Source of the DNA: Actinokineospora xionganensis
GTDB taxonomy: Bacteria > Actinomycetota > Actinomycetes > Mycobacteriales > Pseudonocardiaceae
Direction: 5' to 3'
Length of the DNA stretch: 64,000 nucleotides
Assembly: GCF_014323725.1 (NCBI RefSeq)
Contig: NZ_JABVED010000016.1
Location: forward strand, 1-64,000
Within the stretch, counting starts at the first letter, position 1. Each line of letters begins with the position of its first letter. Below, in pieces: positions 26,994 through 34,247 of this stretch. The translations under genes and the position numbers were made by a program. The notes beneath the pieces are model-generated. The model did no database searches and was not told the origin of the DNA. It saw nothing but the letters and a program-made list of their open reading frames with translations.

Positions 26994-27833
26994 TCAGCGG
27001 CGGTCGCGGAGGGCGGTGATCACTTCGTCGTCCCAGCGGTGGGTGCGGATCAGGCGGTAGCGCTCGGCGATGACCCACAGGTACGCCTCCGCCTCGGTCT
27101 GCGTGCTGATCATCCCGGCCTGCCGGAGGAGGGCGACCACGGGGACGAACTCCTCGGTGTACCACCGGGCGGCCACGGTGGCGCGGTCGAGGAAGGTGTG
27201 TTCGTCCTGCATGAGCCGGAAGCCCCACGCCTCCACGGCTTCCGAGAGCTGCGCGTAGTCCCACGGCGCGACGAGGTTGATGGCGGTGCGGGCCTCGCCG
27301 CGCAGGGGGACTCGGTCAAGGAAGATCCGGCGGTAGTCCTTGACGATCAGGTCGCCGCGGTACCGGATGCCGTCCGCCTGAACGCGGGTGACGATCTCGG
27401 TGACGTAGGCGTCGATCGTGCGCAGGTTGAGCGCGTGCGCCACCGACACCCGGTGGTGCCCGTCCACGACGAAATGGAGATCGCCTATGCGGTAGACCTC
27501 GATCGGTGGGATCGACTCGCCCCTTCGCTGCGCCCTCGCCAGGCGTTCCCAGCGGTCGCGGGCCCGGCCGGACGTCGGCCGGAACCTGCGGTCGAAGTCG
27601 CGGGTGCGGTCGACACTGCCGATGATCGAGTCGAGCGGAATCACCTGCAGCCCCAGGCGCTTCTCGCCTTTGCGGCCCAGCGCGGCGACGACCTCGTCGA
27701 ACGGCAGCATGATGTTGACGTCGTCAGGTTCGCGGCGCAGCCAGGCCGCGAGCCGGGAGAGGACTTGGCGTCTGCGCATGCGCAGGAAGTCGTTTTCCGC
27801 GTCGGCGCGGGTGAACCCGGTGTCACGCGCCAT
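26994..27833 (-). CDS. ParB/Srx-fold (ParB-like nuclease domain) protein
   Basis: A 279-residue protein with a ParB-like N-terminal domain: VIPLDSIIGSVDRTRDFDRRF, then GESIPPIEVYRIGDLHFVVDGHHRVSVAHAL at about residues 105-136, where the GHHR motif matches the nucleotide- or DNA-interacting loop. The C-terminal half is helical (LVAPWDYAQLSEAVEAWGF, FVPVVALLRQAGM). It is not the chromosomal partition ParB, as it lacks the HTH of that protein and has no ParA partner. The start overlaps the 3' end of the phosphoesterase gene by 11 nt, so the pair is an operon. Confidence 0.82.
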   Translation of the reverse strand: MARDTGFTRADAENDFLRMRRRQVLSRLAAWLRREPDDVNIMLPFDEVVAALGRKGEKRLGLQVIPLDSIIGSVDRTRDFDRRFRPTSGRARDRWERLARAQRRGESIPPIEVYRIGDLHFVVDGHHRVSVAHALNLRTIDAYVTEIVTRVQADGIRYRGDLIVKDYRRIFLDRVPLRGEARTAINLVAPWDYAQLSEAVEAWGFRLMQDEHTFLDRATVAARWYTEEFVPVVALLRQAGMISTQTEAEAYLWVIAERYRLIRTHRWDDEVITALRDRR

Positions 27834-28491
27834 GGTCCGGCTCCGGGATGTCGAGGATGCGGTAGCCGACGGCGTTGATCACCCGGGTCTCGCCGAGCGT
27901 GCGGTCGGGGACGGGCTCGCCGTGCGGGTGGATGTGGCCGTGCAGCAGGACGGTGGGCCGCAGCGCGCGCACCGTGGTGTGCAGGCATTCGAAGCCGCGG
28001 TGCGGCCGGTCCTCGCGGTCGCCGAGGTGCCTCGGCGGCGAGTGGGTCAGCAGCACGTCGACACCGCGGCCGTCGCGCAGCCGGCGCCAGGCGGCGCGGC
28101 GGCGCAGGGCGCGGGCGCGGCGTGCCATCTGCCGCTCGGTCCACTGGTTCGGCCCGGCGCTGTAGCGGATCGACCCGCCCAGGCCCGCGATCCGCAGCCC
28201 GGCGACGTCGGCGACCTGGCCGTCGACGTTGATCGCACCCGCGGGACCAGGCCATTCCACGGGAAGGCCGCCGCTGGTCCACAGTCCCCGCGACGAGCCG
28301 TAGCCACCGAGGTCGATGTCGTGGTTGCCTGGTACGAACACGCATGGTCGGTCGAGCGCGTCGGAAAGGAACTCGAGGTAGTCGAACGGCAGGTCGCCCG
28401 CGGCCAGCACCAGGTCGACGTCGTGGCCGCGCACCCGGGTGGTCCACAGGTGTTCCACGACCTCGTCCGCCACCGCGAGCACCTTCGGCAT
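27823..28491 (-). CDS. Calcineurin-like metallophosphoesterase
   Basis: A 222-residue phosphoesterase. Visible motifs: GDLPFDYLEFL (metal-bridging Asp), GNHDID, LTHSPPRHLGD and HGHIHPHGE. The first motif is ADEV rather than D-x-H, as in a subfamily I recall with S-D-E-V, so one metal ligand differs from the classic set. The substrate is unknown. It is translationally coupled to the downstream ParB-like gene, hinting at a common nucleic-acid or nucleotide role, which is inference. Confidence 0.85.
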   Translation of the reverse strand: MPKVLAVADEVVEHLWTTRVRGHDVDLVLAAGDLPFDYLEFLSDALDRPCVFVPGNHDIDLGGYGSSRGLWTSGGLPVEWPGPAGAINVDGQVADVAGLRIAGLGGSIRYSAGPNQWTERQMARRARALRRRAAWRRLRDGRGVDVLLTHSPPRHLGDREDRPHRGFECLHTTVRALRPTVLLHGHIHPHGEPVPDRTLGETRVINAVGYRILDIPEPDHGA

Positions 28492-28675
28492 CGTCCGAGC
28501 GTACGTCCGATCAGGTATCGATGTGCCGCCGCGAAACGAGAAGCACCTCGGGGGAACGGTTCTTTCCCGGGCCGCGTCGGAACAGCTAGCGTGATCATCG
28601 GATGCGATCGTCCAGCGGGCGGTCGTTCAGTCACGGGTGCGGTGGCCAGGCCTGCCACCGAGGGGAGTTCGTGGG

Positions 28676-29791
28676 ATGGGCAGTGGGCAGCAGGAGGGGG
28701 ACCGGTACGTCACCGGTGGCGTGAACTGGGAGGCCTACTCACTCGAAGACCTCGTCGCCATGGTCGCCGAGAACGCGAGCGCTCCCCAGTTGGAACGCCT
28801 CGCCGACGACTGGCGCGCCGCGGGCACCGAAGTCACCGACGCGGCGGCCGTCTTGGCGACCGCCCTCGAGGAGCTGATGCAGTACTGGTCCGGCGCGGCC
28901 GCCGAACAGGCCCGCGCCGACGTCGCGCTCAACGCGCAATGGGTGGGTGACCTGGGGGAGACCGCCCACCAGATCGGCGACCCGATCCAGGAGGCGGCGG
29001 GCGCGCTGAAAGCCGCGCAGGACGCCATGCCGGAGATCCCGCCCGCCCCGCCGGTGGACCCGGCCCTCGCGGTGGACGCGGCCGAACGCGGCGGCCTCGC
29101 GGGTGGCCCGATGGCCGCCGCGATCAACGCCACCGCCGCGGGCGCCGACAGTGCCTTCGCCGCCCAGCAGCAACAAGCGCAGCTCAAAGCCGTGGCGGTG
29201 GAAGCGATGCGCCGCTTCGAGGGCGCCGCCCTCGGCATCGACGCCGCGACACCGCGGTTCGAGGAACGCGAGACCGAACTGCGTCCCCGCCCGGACGCCC
29301 CGAACCTCCCGCAGCCGCCCACCTGGGGTCCGACCGTGCCGGTCTCCTACGTGACGGACGTCGAACTTCGCTGGCTGGAACTCACCGGAGGCAACCCCGC
29401 CACCACAGCACAATCCCTCGACAGCAGCACCGGGGCGTCCGCCGGGAGCGGTTCCGGTGGCGCAGGCGGCTATGGCGGGGGAGCCGCGGCCGCGGTGGGG
29501 GCGGGAGCGGGCGGCGCCGCCGCAGGCCCCATCGCCCGCGGACCGCAGTCTGGTCAGCGGACCGGCATCACCGAGTCATTCCAGAACCCGGTCAAACCCG
29601 TCACCGCGGGTCCCGCGCTGCACGCCGCCCCGGCGGCCGCCCACGGGGCGATGGCAGGCGGAATGCCGATGGGGGCAATGGGCGCGGGCCAAGGCGGTGA
29701 CCAGGGTGAACACCGCAGGCGCTACCCGTTCGACGCCGAGGACCCGTTCGCGTTGGACCAGAAGGCATCGCCGCCGGTGATCGGCCTGTAG
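28676..29791 (+). CDS. PPE-like ESX (type VII) substrate, cassette A
   Basis: A 371-residue protein with a helical PPE/WXG-type N-terminal domain (about 1-185). It starts RYVTGGVNWEAYSLEDLVAM and carries a W-x-G turn as YWSG near residue 71. The middle is low in complexity (Gly/Ala-rich, about 258-300). The C-terminus is EHRRRYPFDAEDPFALDQ and then PPVIGL, shared with cassette B. ATG 28676 follows AGGGGAG by 8 nt. It is probably exported as a heterodimer with the next gene's product and guided by the EspG encoded third. No EccB, EccC, EccD or MycP gene lies in the window. Function after export is unknown. Confidence 0.8.
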   Translation: MGSGQQEGDRYVTGGVNWEAYSLEDLVAMVAENASAPQLERLADDWRAAGTEVTDAAAVLATALEELMQYWSGAAAEQARADVALNAQWVGDLGETAHQIGDPIQEAAGALKAAQDAMPEIPPAPPVDPALAVDAAERGGLAGGPMAAAINATAAGADSAFAAQQQQAQLKAVAVEAMRRFEGAALGIDAATPRFEERETELRPRPDAPNLPQPPTWGPTVPVSYVTDVELRWLELTGGNPATTAQSLDSSTGASAGSGSGGAGGYGGGAAAAVGAGAGGAAAGPIARGPQSGQRTGITESFQNPVKPVTAGPALHAAPAAAHGAMAGGMPMGAMGAGQGGDQGEHRRRYPFDAEDPFALDQKASPPVIGL

Positions 29792-29873
29792 GCGCGGAGA
29801 TGACCAGGGAGACGACTAGAGACGAGATGCCGGTCATGGACTCGCCACAGGCGCGCGGGGATAGGGGGAAGAC

Positions 29874-30803
29874 ATGAGAGAAGAACTCGAACGGCGGTCG
29901 CTGATCGAGGAGCGACTGGCAGGCCCAGAGATGCTTACCCCCGACGCGGCGGACATCCCGCCACCGCCCATGCCCACCCCGCAGCCACCGCCAATGCCGG
30001 CGCCCGCCCCCGCACCCCTGCCTGCCCCCGCACCGGCGCCGCCTGTCTCCGCCCCCGCACCGCTACCTGCTCCCGAGCCGGTTCCCGCACCGCCGACCGC
30101 GCCCGGGCAGCCGGTCGATGCGACGCAGCCCGTTCCGCGGCCGGGTGAGCCCGTGCCGGTTCCTGGCGGATCTGCCCCGCCGCCCAGCGCCACGCAGCCG
30201 GTTCCGTTGCCCGGCGGGTCCGCACCAATCCAGGTGCCGCCGGTGAGCCCGGGCCAACCGGGTCCCGCGCCGGGGGAGCCCGGCGCCCTCCCAGCGCCAT
30301 TACCCGACCTCGGCAAGCCCGCGCCGCCGCCTGGTACCCCGACGCCCGCCCCCACCGGGCCGCCACCACCCGCAACCCCGACCGACGGCGCGACGACCCC
30401 ACCCCACGGAGCAACGCCGCCACCCGGCACCCCAACCCACGGCGGCACCCAGCCCACCCCGACCGAGCAGTCGCCCGGCTACTGGGATGTCGACACCGAC
30501 AAGCTCACCGGCTTCGCCATGGCCGTCACCTCCGCCCGGTTCGGCCTCGCCGCCGTGCAGGCTCGGGTCGAGCGCATGCAGGGCGATGAGTACACGCCCA
30601 AGCTCGGGACGAGTCCGGTCGGGCAGCAGCTGGCCAAGAAGTTCGACGACCGCCTCAACGGCGAAGCGGGCCTGCGCGGCCTGCTGGCCGAGGCGATGCG
30701 TCGGATGGACCAGTTCATCGAGAGCGCCGAGAAGGTCCGCGACACCTACCGCGAGACCGAGGCCGACGCCCAGCAGTCGATCAACCGGGTGAGCGGCGGA
30801 TGA
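29874..30803 (+). CDS. Helical ESX partner protein with Pro-rich N-terminal extension, cassette A
   Basis: A 309-residue protein. About residues 25-200 are extremely Pro/Ala-rich and certainly disordered. The last 107 residues form a helical-hairpin domain matching the cassette B partner: YWDVDTDKLTGFAMAV, then LGTSPVGQQLAKKFDDRL, and a C-terminal YRETE that fits the type VII Y-x-x-x-D/E secretion signal. The usual W-x-G turn is not seen. It overlaps the espG-like gene by 4 nt. It is likely the EsxB-like partner of the upstream PPE-like protein. The Pro-rich arm is absent from the cassette B copy. Confidence 0.75.
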   Translation: MREELERRSLIEERLAGPEMLTPDAADIPPPPMPTPQPPPMPAPAPAPLPAPAPAPPVSAPAPLPAPEPVPAPPTAPGQPVDATQPVPRPGEPVPVPGGSAPPPSATQPVPLPGGSAPIQVPPVSPGQPGPAPGEPGALPAPLPDLGKPAPPPGTPTPAPTGPPPPATPTDGATTPPHGATPPPGTPTHGGTQPTPTEQSPGYWDVDTDKLTGFAMAVTSARFGLAAVQARVERMQGDEYTPKLGTSPVGQQLAKKFDDRLNGEAGLRGLLAEAMRRMDQFIESAEKVRDTYRETEADAQQSINRVSGG

Positions 30804-31615
30804 CCGCGCCCACCCGCCAGGGCATTTGGCTGCAGCCCGCCGAGGTCGATCTCCTCTGCACCTTCGCCGAGGTCTCGCCCCCGTTCCCCCTGGCGATCCC
30901 GTCCCACGGCGCGACCGCCGACGAGCGCCAGGACATCTTCCGCGCCGCCCGCGCCGAGTTGTCGGCCCGTGGTCTGGCCGACCACCGTGGGCCGCAGGGG
31001 CTCGCCGCGGCGTTCGTCGGTCTGCTGCGCGACGGCGCAGGGTCGCTGGACCTGATTGTCGCCCGCCGCGGCGGTGTGCGGCGGGTGCTGGTCTTGACCA
31101 GGCGCGAGCAGGCTTTGGTCGCGCGGCAGGACAGCGGCGACTCCGCCGTGCAGCTGCTGGCCCTGTCCACCCATGACGCCGTCGAGCACCTGATGCGCAT
31201 GGTCCCCGACCAGCCCCCGGCCATGGCGGCGCCGTTCAGCCTGCCAAGGCGGGCGGTCGACCAAGCCCACCGGGAGATCCTTGCCGCGACCGGCCGCGGC
31301 GGCGACCCGCGCAGGCTCTCGCCCGACGAGGTCGACCGCATCCTGCGCCGCCACGGTCTCGACGACGCCACCGTGCGCCGGATGGCCACCCACCTGCAGC
31401 CGGTGCTCGGCAACGGCCAGGCGGGCATCGCCGTCAAACGCGGGTACGCCGAGGCCTGGACCCGATCTGGCGAGGAACTGCGCTGGTTGGACACCGCCCG
31501 CGGCCGCTTCCGCATCGCGGGCGGCGGGCAGGCCGACTGGATGAGCGTCAACCCCCTACCCCGCGACGACCTCCGCACCGAGTTGCGCGCCCTCGCCCAG
31601 GAGCTCTGGCAGTAA
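30800..31615 (+). CDS. espG: EspG-family ESX secretion chaperone, cassette A
   Basis: A 271-residue cytosolic chaperone of the EspG family (PF14011-type), which binds PPE tips and keeps PE/PPE pairs soluble before export. Family features: an N-terminal strand-helix EVDLLCTFAEVSPPFPLAIPS, a central beta-sheet (LDLIVARRGGVRRVLVLTRR), the helix LSPDEVDRILRRHG, and the C-terminal RGRFRIAGGGQADWMSVNPL matching the GRYRxxxxxDWxxVNP end of EspG. Its start overlaps the partner gene by 4 nt. Specificity for the cassette A PPE-like protein is inferred from position. Confidence 0.85.
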   Translation: MTAPTRQGIWLQPAEVDLLCTFAEVSPPFPLAIPSHGATADERQDIFRAARAELSARGLADHRGPQGLAAAFVGLLRDGAGSLDLIVARRGGVRRVLVLTRREQALVARQDSGDSAVQLLALSTHDAVEHLMRMVPDQPPAMAAPFSLPRRAVDQAHREILAATGRGGDPRRLSPDEVDRILRRHGLDDATVRRMATHLQPVLGNGQAGIAVKRGYAEAWTRSGEELRWLDTARGRFRIAGGGQADWMSVNPLPRDDLRTELRALAQELWQ

Positions 31616-31690
31616 ATGCGGAACTCGCCGAAAACGACGGGCGGACCAGCTACCGTCATGGTCGGAAACGATGGTTCGGGAGGCTGACGC

Positions 31691-32905
31691 ATGATCGATG
31701 TCGAACAGCTGGTCCGCCGGGTCAAGGAGAACGCCGAGCAGGCCGCCGCCGCGCGCGCCGCCGCCGAGCAGGACCGCAGACGTCGCCGCGAGACCGACGA
31801 CACCTACGTCACCGGCGGCGTCCACTGGAACGGCTACAGCCTCGAAACGTTGCAGCGCATGGTCGGCGACCACGCCAACCCCAGCCAGCTCGACATGCTC
31901 GCCGAGGAGTGGGCCCGGCACGGCGACCGAATCGGCCGCGCCGCGAAGGACCTGTCCCGCTCGCTGAGCCGCCTCATGGACTTCTGGTCGGGGACGGCTT
32001 CGGAAGCGGCCAACCGCACGGTGATCACCAACGCGGCCTGGGTCTCGGAGATGGCGGCGACGGCCAAGAGCATGGCCGACCCGATCCAGGACGCCGGTGG
32101 CGCGCTGCGCTCCGCCCAGGACACGATGCCGGGCAGGCCGCGCAGCGCCTGGTACGCGACAGCCGGGGGCGGTGCGGCCGTCGGTTTCGCCGTGGGCGGT
32201 CCGATCGGCGCGGCCTTCGGCGCGGCGCTGGGCGGTCTCGCCAGCGCGTTCGGCTTCGGCAGCAACAAGAAGAAGCTCAAGCGCAAGGCCGTGCAGACGA
32301 TGCAGCGGTTCGAGGCCGCGGTCCTCGGCATCGACGGCTCCACCCCGCGTTTCGGCGGCTCGGCGTCCGGTGTCGACCCGGGCACCGGCCCCGGCACGAC
32401 CCCGCCGCCGGGTGTCGGCACACCCGGCCCCGGGGTCACCGTGCCGGGCGGCCCGTCGCACCCAGGCTGGAACGGCGCCAACCCGCCCACGGGTGGCACC
32501 ACCCCGTCCTTCGCGCCCCCGTTCGGTTCCGGCTGGGAGGTGCGCTGGCAGGGCCTCACCGGCTACGGCGGCGGCAACGCGGGCCTGGGCGCGGGCGGCC
32601 TCAACGGTCTTGGGGCGGGCGCGTTCGGCTTCGGCGCGGGCGGGCTCGGCACCGGACGCGGCGGGCTCGGTGCCGGACCGGGCGCCGGTGTCCGCGGCGG
32701 CGCCAACGGCCGGGGCGCCCGGGCGGGCGCGGGACGCTTCGGCCGGGTCAACGGATTCGGTGACGCGGCCCGCGGCATGGGCGGCGCGGGGGCCGCGAGC
32801 GGGCGCGAGGAAGAAGACAGCGAGCACCGCAGGCGGGTCCCGATCGAGGAGGACCCGTTCGCCATCACCGACCTGAAGTCCGCGCCACCGGTGATCGGGC
32901 TCTAG
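31691..32905 (+). CDS. PPE-like ESX (type VII) substrate, cassette B
   Basis: A 404-residue paralogue of the cassette A PPE-like protein with a longer charged N-terminus (VRRVKENAEQAAAARAAAEQ). The core again reads TYVTGGVHWNGYSLETLQRM and has the W-x-G turn as FWSG near residue 99. A small hydrophobic Gly-rich hairpin (GAAVGFAVGGPIGAAFGAAL, about 158-178) could touch membrane. A long Gly/Ala/Arg-rich region follows, then EHRRRVPIEEDPFAITDL and PPVIGL, the tail shared with cassette A. GGGAGG precedes ATG 31691. Exported with the 32938 product and handled by the 33300 EspG, by inference. Confidence 0.8.
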   Translation: MIDVEQLVRRVKENAEQAAAARAAAEQDRRRRRETDDTYVTGGVHWNGYSLETLQRMVGDHANPSQLDMLAEEWARHGDRIGRAAKDLSRSLSRLMDFWSGTASEAANRTVITNAAWVSEMAATAKSMADPIQDAGGALRSAQDTMPGRPRSAWYATAGGGAAVGFAVGGPIGAAFGAALGGLASAFGFGSNKKKLKRKAVQTMQRFEAAVLGIDGSTPRFGGSASGVDPGTGPGTTPPPGVGTPGPGVTVPGGPSHPGWNGANPPTGGTTPSFAPPFGSGWEVRWQGLTGYGGGNAGLGAGGLNGLGAGAFGFGAGGLGTGRGGLGAGPGAGVRGGANGRGARAGAGRFGRVNGFGDAARGMGGAGAASGREEEDSEHRRRVPIEEDPFAITDLKSAPPVIGL

Positions 32906-32937
32906 CGTCACACAGCGGAACTGTGGAGAGGAACCCC

Positions 32938-33300
32938 ATGTACGTCGATGAGCCAGGCCCGATCGGGAACTTCGACGGCGCCAACGGCTGGCAGGTCGAC
33001 CCCGCGCAGGTCCGCGAGTTCGCCGCCGCGGTCGAGGACGTGCGCGCCGACCTCGACGCGATCATCGCCGAGGTCGCCGACCTGAGTTCTCCCGCGTTCC
33101 AGCCAATGCTGGGCACCAGCCCCGTCGGCCAGGAGCTGGCGGAGAAGTTCAGCGACCGGCTCGGCTCCGAATCAGGGCTGCGCGGGCAGTTGGAGACCGC
33201 CCTGCAGCGAATGGAGGAGTTCGTCGCGAGCGCGGAGCGGACCGCCGCCGGTTACCAGGAAAGCGACGAGCACGCCGCCAAGCGGTTCCCGAACACCTGA
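32938..33300 (+). CDS. Helical ESX partner protein, cassette B
   Basis: A 120-residue helical-hairpin protein equivalent to the C-terminal domain of the cassette A partner. It has GWQVDPAQVREFAAAVEDV, then LGTSPVGQELAEKFSDRL, and ends in GYQESDEHAAKRF, where YQESD is a Y-x-x-x-D secretion signal. No W-x-G is present. ATG 32938 follows GAGAGGAA. Its stop shares one base with the espG-like start. The short form, without a Pro-rich arm, may be closer to the ancestral partner. Confidence 0.8.
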   Translation: MYVDEPGPIGNFDGANGWQVDPAQVREFAAAVEDVRADLDAIIAEVADLSSPAFQPMLGTSPVGQELAEKFSDRLGSESGLRGQLETALQRMEEFVASAERTAAGYQESDEHAAKRFPNT

Positions 33301-34085
33301 TGGCCGAGGTCGCCCTGCACCCGGTCGAGGTCGACCTGTTGTGCGTGTTCGCCGAAGTCGAGGCGCCGTTCCCGATCGAGGTCCCCGCTTCCGGGCAGAG
33401 TGACATCGAGCGCGGCGTGCTGTTCTCCGGTGCGGCGCGACAACTCCGCGACCGCGGACTGGCCGACGAACGCGGTCCGCTCGACGTCGCCGAGGAGTTC
33501 GTCTACCTCCTGCGCGCCTGCACGGGCGTGGTCGACCTGATCGTGCTGAGCGACGACCGCAAGCTCGCCGCGGCCGTCCTCACCGCCTGCGACGAAGCCC
33601 TGCTCGTCGTGCAGGACAGCGCCGATCCCCACGGCATGATCCGCCTGCGCGCGGCCACTCTCGACGACGCCATCGGCACGCTGGAACGCATGGTCCCGCG
33701 GGTCGACGCCCCACTGACCGCGCCGTTCAGCCTGCCCCGCCGCGGGCTTGAGTCCGCGTTCGAGGCGATCCTCGCCGAAGCGCCGAAACCCTTGGCGCAG
33801 AACGAGATCGAGCACATCCTCGCAGCCAACGGGATCGATGACCGGGTCGCCCGCCGGATGGTGTCGCACCTGCAGCCCGTGCTCGGCAGCGGCCAGACCG
33901 GCGTCGCCAGGCGCGACGACAGCGAAGACCAGTGGCGCCGCGTCGGGGAGGAGATCCGGTGGATCGACACCCCGCGCGGACGCTATCGGCTGGCGGGCGA
34001 CGCGGACTGGATGAGCGTGAACCCCTTGGGAACAGACGACTTCCGGGCGACGCTGCGGACCATGGCGGGGTCGGTCAGGGCGTAG
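33300..34085 (+). CDS. espG: EspG-family ESX secretion chaperone, cassette B
   Basis: A 261-residue EspG-type chaperone clearly homologous to that of cassette A: PVEVDLLCVFAEVEAPFPIEVP, MVPRVDAPLTAPFSLPRRGLE, RMVSHLQPVLGSGQTGVARR and the end RGRYRLAGDADWMSVNPLG. Divergence from the first copy is substantial, so the duplication is old or the two were acquired separately. It is coupled to the partner gene (TGATG). The last 11 nt overlap the convergent 34-residue ORF. Confidence 0.86.
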   Translation: MAEVALHPVEVDLLCVFAEVEAPFPIEVPASGQSDIERGVLFSGAARQLRDRGLADERGPLDVAEEFVYLLRACTGVVDLIVLSDDRKLAAAVLTACDEALLVVQDSADPHGMIRLRAATLDDAIGTLERMVPRVDAPLTAPFSLPRRGLESAFEAILAEAPKPLAQNEIEHILAANGIDDRVARRMVSHLQPVLGSGQTGVARRDDSEDQWRRVGEEIRWIDTPRGRYRLAGDADWMSVNPLGTDDFRATLRTMAGSVRA

Positions 34086-34179
34086 GCGGCATCTCCGCGA
34101 TGAGCGCCGTCACGACCGCGATCCAGGTGATGATCGTGGCCAGAAGCCAGAACTTGAGGTTGGTGAACAGCCGGGTCAT
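34075..34179 (-). CDS. Single-helix membrane peptide (34 aa) downstream of corA
   Basis: ATG 34179 is preceded by GGGAGG at 7 nt, a strong ribosome binding site for so short a frame. The peptide is mostly one membrane helix (FWLLATIITWIAVVTALIAE) with a basic start MTRLFTNLK, giving an N-in orientation. It lies 68 nt after the corA stop on the same strand, so a role as a small CorA-associated subunit is possible but unproven. Its last codons overlap the convergent espG-like gene. Confidence 0.6.
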   Translation of the reverse strand: MTRLFTNLKFWLLATIITWIAVVTALIAEMPPTP

Positions 34180-34247
34180 GGCGGAACCTCCCATCGGGGA
34201 AGCGGGTGGGGGACCTGGGTGTCGCTGGAGCCGGGAAAGGCCTCCAG

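Noticed and set aside
26994..27833. Chromosome partition protein ParB
   Set aside because: It has only the ParB-like N-terminal domain, no ParA neighbour and no parS-like sites seen; a specialised ParB/Srx-fold protein is more likely.
28676..34085. A complete ESX secretion locus
   Set aside because: No EccA/B/C/D/E or mycosin gene is present; only substrate-like proteins and EspG chaperones are encoded.
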